A stretch of DNA of 64,000 bases from Paraprevotella clara YIT 11840. Its GTDB lineage: Bacteria > Bacteroidota > Bacteroidia > Bacteroidales > Bacteroidaceae. Below are positions 1-6,663 of the stretch, in pieces (positions within the stretch are counted from its first letter, which is position 1; every line of letters starts with the position of its first letter). The position numbers were made by a program, and so were the translations under genes. The stretch spans positions 1 to 64,000 of the forward strand of contig NZ_JH376595.1 of NCBI RefSeq assembly GCF_000233955.1. The letters run 5' to 3'. Under the pieces are notes generated by a model, which was not told the origin of the DNA, searched no databases, and saw only the letters and a program-made list of their open reading frames with translations.

Positions 1-995
1 CGGCTTCCCGAAGGGTCGGAAAGCAGTTCGCGCGAGTTGGACGTGCCGATGAAGGAGGCGATGCGCGGCAGGGCTTGGCTGTGCCGCCGGTACGCCTTGC
101 GCAGGTTGAGGGCGGAGAGCTGCATGAGGTTTTTCAGGAGCGGGTGTTTCTTCTCGGGTATGCGGTCGAACTCGTCCAAATTCAGCAAGCCCATCTCGGT
201 AAGTTGCCTTTCCACCTTGTCGGGACGCGCGAGGTCCACGCTGTCGGTGTAGTAGGCCTGTAACTCCGGTGGCAGCAGGGCGCGGCAGAAGGTGGACTTG
301 CCGAGTCCTTGTTCGTCGCTGACGAGCAGGGGCGCGGTACTGTGTGCATGCAGCCCGTCGGAGAGTCCGGCCCATTGTGCGGCCAGTCCGAGCATCCACC
401 GGTGGAAAGCCTGTATCCACAGGGGACTGTCCGACACACGGACGGCCAGGTCGTGCAGTCGGTCGCGTCCGTCCCATGCCGGAAGCCGTTGGAAATACAG
501 CCGGAAGGGATGGTATTCCCGTACATCGGCAGAGTGCACCATGCGTGCCACGTCGCGGTCCCAACAGTCGATGCCGTGGCGGTGCGCTTCGAGGCAGATG
601 GCGTTCAGGTCTCGTTCCGTGGCGGGCCGGAAGGTCCCGTTTCCCTCATCAGACAGGTGGCGGAATTCCGTGGCTTCGGTGAGCACGTTGAAACGGAACT
701 CGTATCGTCTGGCGAGGAAGCCGCCGAGGGCGGACTCGAGACTGGCGGCTTTCGGGGAAGGCATTTCGCTTTGAATAGCCTTTGCTTCCGCCGTCCTGAG
801 GACGTTTGGCGTGTGCTGCGGAACGGATGTGGGCCTCGGCGTAGTGGTTCCGGTTTTGGCCGCACCGGTTTTGGCTGTGGCTACAGTGGTTTCCGCCTGC
901 GGCGTGGCATTGCGGGGCACGTCCTTCGCCCTTCCTGCCATACGTTTTTCGTTCCACCGTCTTACGGCGGTGCATGCAATCTTTTTGAAGTCCAT
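1..995 (-). CDS. VirE/VapE-like P-loop ATPase (partial, C-terminus off the left edge)
   Basis: The minus-strand frame is open from an ATG at 995 to the window edge, giving about 331 residues. After an Ala/Thr-rich stretch (about residues 20-75) comes a domain with FLARRYEFRFNVLTEATEFR, then YHPFRLYFQRLPAWDGRDRL. A Walker A motif SDEQGLGKSTF lies near residues 226-236 and a Walker B-like LLNLDEFDRI near 270-279, followed by LPRIASFIGTSNSRELL. This is the VirE (virulence-associated E) layout of Bacteroidales primase/helicase-like proteins, often found on integrated elements. The ATG at 995 fits a well-formed promoter ending at 1028. The true role is unknown; DNA replication of a mobile element is an inference from the family. 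Confidence 0.85.
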   Translation of the reverse strand, partial: MDFKKIACTAVRRWNEKRMAGRAKDVPRNATPQAETTVATAKTGAAKTGTTTPRPTSVPQHTPNVLRTAEAKAIQSEMPSPKAASLESALGGFLARRYEFRFNVLTEATEFRHLSDEGNGTFRPATERDLNAICLEAHRHGIDCWDRDVARMVHSADVREYHPFRLYFQRLPAWDGRDRLHDLAVRVSDSPLWIQAFHRWMLGLAAQWAGLSDGLHAHSTAPLLVSDEQGLGKSTFCRALLPPELQAYYTDSVDLARPDKVERQLTEMGLLNLDEFDRIPEKKHPLLKNLMQLSALNLRKAYRRHSQALPRIASFIGTSNSRELLSDPSGS

Positions 996-1027
996 TATGC
1001 TTTGTATTTTCGGTGTTTTCTCGTTTG

Positions 1028-1059
1028 CAAATATACGACATGAAAAAGCCTTTGTCAAG
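1028..1059 (-). promoter_or_regulatory. promoter of the VirE-like gene
   Basis: Reading the minus strand, CTTG at 1059-1056, a 20-bp spacer and TATATTTG at 1035-1028 match the Bacteroidetes -33/-7 consensus. The predicted transcript starts about 25 bases before the ATG at 995. Confidence 0.6.
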
Positions 1060-1298
1060 CCCTTCACCGTAACGCGTTGAAAACCAATGCAACTGCAAAT
1101 TCGTTAAAAACAATTTCATGCGGACAACCCGTTTTCCGGTGAAATCCCGGTGAAGGATTGTACGGTAGAAAGTTCACCTTAAAACGTTGGTACAGAAGAG
1201 GTCTGAAGGAAGCGAACCTTTTCGGGCGAAAAACTGTTTGTGGGAGGTAGAGTAGGGGGAGCAGTATGAAAGAGTGCGTAAGACGGAGTCAGTACATC

Positions 1299-1364
1299 CG
1301 AAAATCGATCTCAGCAGGTTGAAAAATCGTTTGGCTTAGAACGGAAAATCGTTTGGCGCAGAAT
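1299..1364. repeat. 22-bp-period intergenic repeat, copy 1 (three units)
   Basis: Three tandem units of exactly 22 bp share the core aaaatcg at 1301, 1323 and 1345. The second and third units share aaaatcgtttggc. The reverse complement closely matches the repeats at 51357-51440 and 32418-32460. It lies in the 462-bp gap between the VirE-like gene and the invertase, where no other feature was seen apart from the VirE promoter. Confidence 0.75.
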
Positions 1365-1457
1365 CTATGGGTGGTTTGGGGTATAGCTTTGCCCCAATAT
1401 ATAATAATGTGGCATTTGTCGTCGACATTTATATAAAGAACAAGAAAACATTGGACC

Positions 1458-2666
1458 ATGACATCTATAAAACTAAAATTCAGGCCGTCAACGACTCCGG
1501 GCAAGGAAGGCTCAATAGTGTTTCAACTGATATACGGACGCACGGTGCGCAGGATAACGAGCGAGTATAAAATCTTCGCCGAGGAATGGGATGACGAGGT
1601 TGGGAGGATAGCCCTACCCACGCTGTCCTCGCCACGCTACGCCCACCTTGTTTCGATAGAATCTGCCCTACAGTGGGAACTGAACAGGCTACAGCGGATG
1701 GTGCAGGAAAGTGAAAAGGCAACCGTCACACTAAACCTTGACGAACTCGCCGCCAACTTCTCGTCCTGCATAGACCGGCCGGACAGCGTGTTTAACTTCA
1801 TCCGGGGACAGATAAGCCATAAGAAACAGATAGGCAAGGTGCGCTCATCCGAGACATACCGTTCGATGCTTAACAGCTTCACGTACTTCCGCAAGGGTGT
1901 TGACCTGACGTTCGACATGATGGACGGCGTGCTTATGGAACTCTACGAGGCATGGATGCGGAAATGCGGACTGACACGCAACAGCACCTCTTTCTATATG
2001 CGCATCTTGCGCACCAACTACAAGTTGGCAGTAGAAAAGGGGTTGACACCCGACCGCCATCCGTTCAGGAACGTCTACTGCGGTATAGATAAGACTGTGA
2101 AAAGGAGCCTACCGTTCAGCGAAATCAAGAGAATCAACGGCCTGGACTTGTCGCGAAAGCCAAGTATGGATTTCGCGAGGGACATGTTCATGTTCAGCTT
2201 CTGCACGCGCGGAATGTCCTTCATAGATATGGCTTACCTGAAGAAGACCGACCTGAACAACGGCTGCCTGACATACCGCCGCAAGAAGACGGGACAGCTC
2301 ATGACGATAGAATGGACCAAGCAGATGCAGGACATCATAGACAAATACAAGTCCAACGGCACGAGTTATCTCCTGCCAATCATTACCCGTGAGGACGGAA
2401 ACGAACGCAGGCAGTACCAGAATCAGATGAGGAAAATCAACAGGCTCCTGAAAGACATAGCAAATCAGACAGGACTGCCGCTGTCATTGTCAATGTATTA
2501 TACGAGGCACAGTTGGGCCACCATTGCACGTGGCAGGGACGTTCCGTTGGCAGTCATAAGCGAAGGCCTCGGGCACGATTCGGAAACGACCACACAAATC
2601 TACCTCGACTCGATAAAGTCAAGCGAAGTGGACAAAGTAAACCGTATGATTTTGGAGGGGCTTTGA
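1458..2666 (+). CDS. Tyrosine-type DNA invertase/site-specific recombinase
   Basis: This 402-residue phage-integrase-family protein has an N-terminal SAM-like core-binding domain (about 100-200) and a catalytic domain (about 215-395). Visible catalytic elements are the first Arg in FCTRGMS, the YYTRHSWAT box, GHDSETTTQIY and the nucleophile Tyr within TTQIYLDS. The first His of the usual HxxR box is Tyr here (YYTR). This variant, as I recall it, is common in Bacteroides phase-variation recombinases. The gene ends 22 bp before the left inverted repeat of an invertible promoter. By analogy with Bacteroides capsule loci that carry a local recombinase gene upstream of upxY, it most likely flips that segment. 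A role as the integrase of a mobile element is the alternative. Confidence 0.88.
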   Translation: MTSIKLKFRPSTTPGKEGSIVFQLIYGRTVRRITSEYKIFAEEWDDEVGRIALPTLSSPRYAHLVSIESALQWELNRLQRMVQESEKATVTLNLDELAANFSSCIDRPDSVFNFIRGQISHKKQIGKVRSSETYRSMLNSFTYFRKGVDLTFDMMDGVLMELYEAWMRKCGLTRNSTSFYMRILRTNYKLAVEKGLTPDRHPFRNVYCGIDKTVKRSLPFSEIKRINGLDLSRKPSMDFARDMFMFSFCTRGMSFIDMAYLKKTDLNNGCLTYRRKKTGQLMTIEWTKQMQDIIDKYKSNGTSYLLPIITREDGNERRQYQNQMRKINRLLKDIANQTGLPLSLSMYYTRHSWATIARGRDVPLAVISEGLGHDSETTTQIYLDSIKSSEVDKVNRMILEGL

Positions 2667-2688
2667 CGCAAACGACCGTTTCGAAAAA

Positions 2689-2717
2689 TGTCCGTCTCCT
2701 AATATGAGATGGATATT
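2689..2717 (+). repeat. Left inverted repeat of the invertible promoter (29 bp)
   Basis: The sequence beginning tgtccgtctcctaatatgag is the exact reverse complement of 2873-2901 over all 29 bases. Confidence 0.93.
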
Positions 2718-2836
2718 TTTTGTGAAACAGCTAAATACCAATATTTTACAAAGTTTTCATAAAAAGACTCCGTCAACAAATTGCTTAATCCGTTGCCGCT
2801 TCATGAAAAATAAGCGCAAATAAATTTGTCAAAACA

Positions 2837-2866
2837 CTTGATGTTTAATTATTTTTACTACCTTTG
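2837..2866 (+). promoter_or_regulatory. Capsule promoter inside the invertible segment
   Basis: CTTG at 2837-2840, an 18-bp spacer and TACCTTTG at 2859-2866 match the Bacteroidetes -33/-7 consensus. The direction is toward upxY. The predicted transcript crosses the right inverted repeat and a leader of about 195 bases. Confidence 0.8.
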
Positions 2867-2872
2867 CAGCAG

Positions 2873-2901
2873 AATATCCATCTCATATTAGGAGACGGAC
2901 A
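2873..2901 (-). repeat. Right inverted repeat of the invertible promoter (29 bp)
   Basis: This is the perfect inverted copy of 2689-2717. It sits between the -7 box and upxY and is therefore transcribed in the ON state. Confidence 0.93.
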
Positions 2902-2910
2902 AAAAACGTC

Positions 2911-2979
2911 ATGAAACTCAATACTAACACAAACGCTATTATGAGTAGTGACGGCGATGGAACAATCTTATGGACTTAA
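2911..2979 (+). CDS. Possible 22-codon leader ORF ahead of upxY
   Basis: An ATG 10 bases after the right inverted repeat opens a 22-codon frame (MKLNTNTNAIMSSDGDGTIL and two more residues) ending in TAA at 2977. The leader between promoter and upxY is about 195 bases. It may hold the site where NusG-like UpxY engages the transcript, or a leader peptide. Nothing proves translation; this is a positional observation only. Confidence 0.25.
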   Translation: MKLNTNTNAIMSSDGDGTILWT

Positions 2980-3069
2980 TAGAAGTCAATAGCTTGGTTT
3001 TTGTAACTGCTTGTTGCCGTGTGGATTACGACAGCTTGCAGGATTAGAAAAGATGCCCGTACCTGAAAA

Positions 3070-3621
3070 ATGAACGACTTCCATACTCCTGTACAAGACC
3101 GTCCGCTATGGTTCGTCATGCGCGATCTTAAGCGGTGCAACGCTAAACAACCGGCATACAAGCTGTTCAAGGACTTGGGGATGGAGGTATTCACACCCAT
3201 GGTGTGGAAACTTTCTGTGAAGCACGGGAAGCGTTGCCGGGAGGAAGTGCCCTTCATTCAGGATCTGCTTTTTGTGAATGGCACGCGGCTGGCAGTTGAC
3301 CCAATAGTCGAGAAATACAATACCGTGCAATATCGTTATCTGCGCGGTGGATACAAAATCCCGATGACGGTCAGGGAAACCGACATGCAACGTTTCATTC
3401 ATGCCGTTGAGTCCTCCGAGAATCCGTGCTATTACACGCCCGAAGAAATATCCTCCGATATGATAGGTAGGAAAGTGCGTATCGTAGGCGGCCCTTTGGA
3501 CGGATATGAAGGGAATTTGCAGAAAATCCAAGGGGCACATATCAAGCGTCTGTTCGTAGAACTTCCCAGTCTCCTTGCCGCTGCCGTGGAGGTGCAGCCC
3601 GAATACATACAGCTTTTGTAG
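3070..3621 (+). CDS. upxY: UpxY-type transcription antiterminator (NusG-like) of the capsule operon
   Basis: This 183-residue protein has a NusG N-terminal-like domain (about 10-115; PLWFVMRDLKRCNAKQPAYK, then PFIQDLLFVNG). A KOW motif follows near residues 133-150 (IGRKVRIVGGPLDGYEG). UpxY proteins are the first genes of Bacteroides capsule operons and stop premature termination in the 5' leader of their own long operon. Position as first gene after the invertible promoter, length and domains all agree. The usual partner upxZ, which silences other capsule loci, is not recognised downstream. Confidence 0.92.
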   Translation: MNDFHTPVQDRPLWFVMRDLKRCNAKQPAYKLFKDLGMEVFTPMVWKLSVKHGKRCREEVPFIQDLLFVNGTRLAVDPIVEKYNTVQYRYLRGGYKIPMTVRETDMQRFIHAVESSENPCYYTPEEISSDMIGRKVRIVGGPLDGYEGNLQKIQGAHIKRLFVELPSLLAAAVEVQPEYIQLL

Positions 3622-3686
3622 TTGGCAAGCGGTAAGGTCGAGGTGCAAGTAGGCAAGGATATTTGCATCGGGGATTATAAGTGCTC

Positions 3687-4067
3687 ATGACTTTTAGGTT
3701 GTATAACCTAAACGTAAGCATCCAAAACAGCCGTATTACCCAATCAGATAGATGTGCCTACTTTCGTGCTGTCAACATAAAAAGTTTAGTGATGAAGGAC
3801 ATCCTGGAAGGCAGGGAACTCCGAGCCCTCCAGACCGATAGCTACAACGTGTACTTCTATCTTGATGACGAGATGCTGGACATTGACCATCTCTGCCGCA
3901 TGGCGCACGTGAGTGCGTCATACCATTCCATCGCATCCACATGTAAGCTGCAGGGGTACTCAATTCTGGAATACCTCAAGAAATTCTTTGAGGAGATAAC
4001 CGCAGGAAACCTTGATTTCGGAAAACTTATGCCCTCAACCATCGGTATAAGTGCTAACAAATTGTAA
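3687..4067 (+). pseudogene. Small ORF in the upxZ position; resembles the C-terminus of an IS66-type transposase
   Basis: The frame codes about 126 residues from ATG 3687 (GTG 3681 also possible). The convincing part starts at ATG 3792. Its tail, LDDEMLDID, then SYHSIASTCKLQGYSILEYL, then a Leu-Met-Pro near the end, resembles the C-terminal end of IS66-family transposases. The stretch normally lying between those parts seems to be missing. It does not resemble UpxZ proteins as I know them, although it sits where upxZ is expected. It could instead be an uncharacterised small regulatory protein. The transposase reading is inference from memory of the family. Confidence 0.45.
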
Positions 4068-4122
4068 AAATCAACTGGATTTCCATTTTATTTTAGATGT
4101 GCCACCTGTTACACTGGGGGGA

Positions 4123-4143
4123 ACGTCAGAATTGGACGCTTAC
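4123..4143 (+). repeat. Capsule-cassette flanking repeat, left copy
   Basis: acgtcagaattggacgcttac matches 16758-16778 at 18 of 21 bases, including the last 12 without change. The two copies bracket the biosynthetic part of the capsule locus in the same orientation. Confidence 0.45.
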
Positions 4144-4194
4144 ATTCCACAATATAAAGGGCTTTACATCTGAATCATTAAATTATATACAAAT

Positions 4195-4347
4195 ATGAAC
4201 ACACCAAAAATCATAGCTGAGATTGGTTGCAATCACAAGAGTGATATGGTAATCGCAAAAGAGATGATTATGTCTACTTGCCATAGCTTAATTACCGAGA
4301 AAGGTTTGTTAAGTTTAATCCAAGACAATATTAATCAAGTGAGATAG
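4195..4347 (+). pseudogene. neuB: Truncated neuB (sialic/nonulosonic acid synthase) fragment
   Basis: The ATG at 4195 opens MNTPKIIAEIGCNHKSDMVI, matching the start of NeuB-family N-acylneuraminate synthases (IxEIGxNHxGD). After about 25 residues the similarity stops, and the frame ends at TAG 4345 after 50 codons, against roughly 340 for an intact enzyme. The 3' half of the frame appears to be from a different gene. It lies just upstream of the CMP-sugar cytidylyltransferase, the normal neighbour of neuB. This looks like the leftover of an exchange of sugar-synthesis genes. Confidence 0.7.
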
Positions 4348-4456
4348 ACTATTCTCAAATAAAGCAAAATATGAGAAAATAGATTATGATTCGCATTTTG
4401 CTAAACTTAGGAGCGATAAAATCCAGTTAAGAGGTGATTTGGAAAAATTCTTTTAA
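4343..4456 (+). pseudogene. Frameshifted tail of an unidentified gene
   Basis: In the frame one base off from the neuB fragment, 37 codons read DRLFSNKAKYEKIDYDSHFA and end LRGDLEKFF then TAA at 4454. The composition is protein-like and charged. It continues naturally from the LIQDNINQVR end of the upstream frame after a one-base slip near 4340. The parent gene was not recognised. It is probably the 3' end of a deleted capsule gene. Confidence 0.4.
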
Positions 4457-4481
4457 TTTGTACACTTATAGAAACAATATA

Positions 4482-5165
4482 ATGAAAATTACAGCAGTAA
4501 TTCCCATACGCACTGGATCACAGCGTGTGAAGGATAAAAATTTACGTCCCTTTGCGGACACAAGTCTCATGGAGTTGAAGATAAATACCCTGCTCCAAGT
4601 GCCTGAATTGACTTCCATTGTAGTGAATACCAACTCGGAGGAAGCTATACAAATAGTTAATAAAAGTCATAAAGGGAGGGTGAAAATCCATCGCAGGGAA
4701 GAGTATTACGCTTCCTCCCGATGCTCTGGCAGTGAGTTTTTCCGTCATCTTGGCGAAGTGACAGACACGGACATCTTTGTTTACAGCCCTTGCACATCCC
4801 CATTCGTCAAACCTCAAACCATTTCACAGTGCATTAACCAATTCCTTTCCTCTTCCACTTTTGATTGTTTGTCCACCGTATCTGCCGTGAAAGAGTTTTT
4901 ATGGTTGGACCGTAAACCTTTGAATTATGATCCCGTCCACGCTCCGAATTCACAGGATTTGCCCGATGTAGTGGCTCTCAATTTTGGTGTGACAGTGGTC
5001 AGGCGTGACGATTTAATTCGCAACAGCAACATCATTGGGAAGAACCCTCAGTTCGTCATTACGGACGAGATTGAGGCCATAGACATCGACACTCCTCTCG
5101 ATTTTTATATCGCTGAACAACTCTATAAGAAGTTGATTCTTGAAAATAAGGAGTTATTGGAGTAG
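4482..5165 (+). CDS. CMP-sugar cytidylyltransferase (acylneuraminate/nonulosonate type)
   Basis: This 227-residue GT-A-like nucleotidyltransferase of the CMP-sugar synthase family carries the N-terminal nucleotide-binding motif IPIRTGSQRVKDKNLRPF. Later come VYSPCTSPFVKPQTI, in the place of the family's QPTSPLR motif, and the ending DIDTPLDFYIAEQL. The family activates sialic-type acids or KDO with CTP. The neighbouring neuB remnant favours a nonulosonic acid. The start at 4482 was chosen because the longer frame from 4434 overlaps a decayed fragment. No intact synthase, epimerase or KDO genes are nearby, so its substrate must be made elsewhere or come from outside. Confidence 0.82.
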   Translation: MKITAVIPIRTGSQRVKDKNLRPFADTSLMELKINTLLQVPELTSIVVNTNSEEAIQIVNKSHKGRVKIHRREEYYASSRCSGSEFFRHLGEVTDTDIFVYSPCTSPFVKPQTISQCINQFLSSSTFDCLSTVSAVKEFLWLDRKPLNYDPVHAPNSQDLPDVVALNFGVTVVRRDDLIRNSNIIGKNPQFVITDEIEAIDIDTPLDFYIAEQLYKKLILENKELLE

Positions 5166-5293
5166 CGGCCAATACATAATGCACTGTAATTGAATGTACT
5201 AGATAACCGAAATAAATGTAAAATGAGAGGAATGGCATGGTAGCCACATTAATAAATTGAACATCTTTTATTCATTAGAAAATTCATTAAACA

Positions 5294-6649
5294 ATGAGCA
5301 GTACTAACGGAACTATACATATAGGCAAGCCTTACATTGAAACTCTTGAATCAGCGGTGAATGGCAAGGCTGTCAGACTATGCGCTGATATAACCAAAAT
5401 AAACCACAACGCTGCGTCATCAAAAAAATCGACCTTGTACTTTGAGTTTGAAGAGCGTTTTGCCCCCTATCTATGCCACGAGCGTTCGGATGCTTTTGTC
5501 TTAGGGTTGTTGATAATGGCGATGGAAGACAATTATGATGTTGAATACGAAGTACCCTTGTCTGAAAAGCTGTATTACCAGCTTTCCATCTATTTTATAC
5601 CGATGGTGTCGAAATACAATGCTGAAAAATTGAGCAACATACAACTCAAAGGCACGGTTTCAGACAAGCCTGTGGAGAATTTAGGGAAAGTGGCTACAGG
5701 ATGTTCCGGTGGTGTAGATTCGTTTTACACAATTGTCAGACACAACAAAGAGCATGTAAGCAAAAGTTTCCAACTCACCCATCTTGTATTTTCGTCAACA
5801 GGGACGATGGACAACAATAGCAAACGCATAGCGGAGTATTATCGCAAGCAGTTGGAAGAAGTGAAGGGAATAGCAAAAGACATAGGATGTGACACCATTG
5901 GCTGTTATTCAAATTTACACGAGTATTATAGATACCCTTACTGGGGATTTTGCAACTTCTTCACACCGGTTTATGGATCTGTTGTGCTGGCCATCCAAAA
6001 ATTGGTAAAGACCTATTTTGTAAGTTCTGGGGATTCCATTGAATATTTCCACCTTGATTTGAGCAAAGTCCATGGGCATGATGGCTCCGTGTTCGACGTG
6101 TATACTGTTGGCTGCATGAATACCGAGAATCTATCATTTTATAGTACTGGTGTTGAATGCAGCAGGATAGAAAAGGAAGATTACATATCGTCAGATAAAG
6201 CGGCTTGCAAACACTTGAATGTATGCGGAATGGAAATTAACGGTGTAGAAAAAACATGGAAGAAACGGAACTGCGGTATTTGCAACAAGTGCCTTCGCAC
6301 CATGGTGCAGTTGTATGTGTTGGGAAAGTTAGAACGTTTCGGTGAGGTATTTGACATCGAGTGTTTTTATAAGTATAAGAGACAAAGGATTGGGCAGATG
6401 ATAGCTTCGAACAAAATATCTTACGTATCAGAAACAGTACGCATGGCCAAGAAAAACCACGTGAAAATCGGCATTACTCCCTATTTATGGGCATGGTTGG
6501 TATATAAGCCCCAAAGAAATCTAGCTCATTTGTTAAGCCGCGTCCGCTGGATGAGAAGATTATACTACCAATGGAACCTGGATTACAAAATACATGGTTA
6601 TCGTGACAATGCCAAATACGAGGCGATAAAAAAAGACTTGAACTTGTAG
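5294..6649 (+). CDS. PP-loop ATP-pyrophosphatase-like capsule protein of unknown function
   Basis: This 451-residue protein has a clear PP-loop motif GCSGGVDSFY (SGGVDS at 138-143), the signature of N-type ATP pyrophosphatases that adenylate a substrate before adding nitrogen or sulfur. SSGDS at 244-248 may belong to the nucleotide pocket. A Cys cluster CGICNKC (Cys 327, 330, 333), with nearby Cys 305 and 311, could bind zinc or an iron-sulfur cluster. The C-terminal 110 residues are basic and rich in Trp/Tyr. It does not look like asparagine synthase, QueC or the WbpG/PseA amidotransferases over its length. Placed after a CMP-sugar cytidylyltransferase, it may amidate or otherwise activate a sugar acid. 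That role is inference. Confidence 0.7.
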   Translation: MSSTNGTIHIGKPYIETLESAVNGKAVRLCADITKINHNAASSKKSTLYFEFEERFAPYLCHERSDAFVLGLLIMAMEDNYDVEYEVPLSEKLYYQLSIYFIPMVSKYNAEKLSNIQLKGTVSDKPVENLGKVATGCSGGVDSFYTIVRHNKEHVSKSFQLTHLVFSSTGTMDNNSKRIAEYYRKQLEEVKGIAKDIGCDTIGCYSNLHEYYRYPYWGFCNFFTPVYGSVVLAIQKLVKTYFVSSGDSIEYFHLDLSKVHGHDGSVFDVYTVGCMNTENLSFYSTGVECSRIEKEDYISSDKAACKHLNVCGMEINGVEKTWKKRNCGICNKCLRTMVQLYVLGKLERFGEVFDIECFYKYKRQRIGQMIASNKISYVSETVRMAKKNHVKIGITPYLWAWLVYKPQRNLAHLLSRVRWMRRLYYQWNLDYKIHGYRDNAKYEAIKKDLNL

Positions 6650-6663
6650 ATGAACCGGGCTTT

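Larger units (their letters stand above)
2689..2901. other. Invertible capsule-promoter segment (ON orientation)
   Basis: A 155-bp AT-rich spacer (2718-2872) is bounded by perfect 29-bp inverted repeats. Its only good Bacteroidetes promoter points rightward to upxY, so this molecule is in the ON state. The invertase gene lies directly to the left and the capsule operon to the right. Inversion would turn the promoter toward the 3' end of the recombinase gene. Confidence 0.88.

Noticed and set aside
309-1043. Open frame of 244 codons on the plus strand
   Set aside because: The opposite strand carries the VirE-like ATPase with Walker motifs and a good promoter.
1376-1397. Short inverted repeat ttgggg...ccccaa with a TAGCTTTG box inside, upstream of the invertase
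   Set aside because: Six-base arms and no matching -33 box; too weak to call as a promoter or operator.
3687-4067. Annotation as UpxZ
   Set aside because: Position fits, but the residues do not resemble the UpxZ proteins I know; kept as an IS66-like remnant with low certainty.
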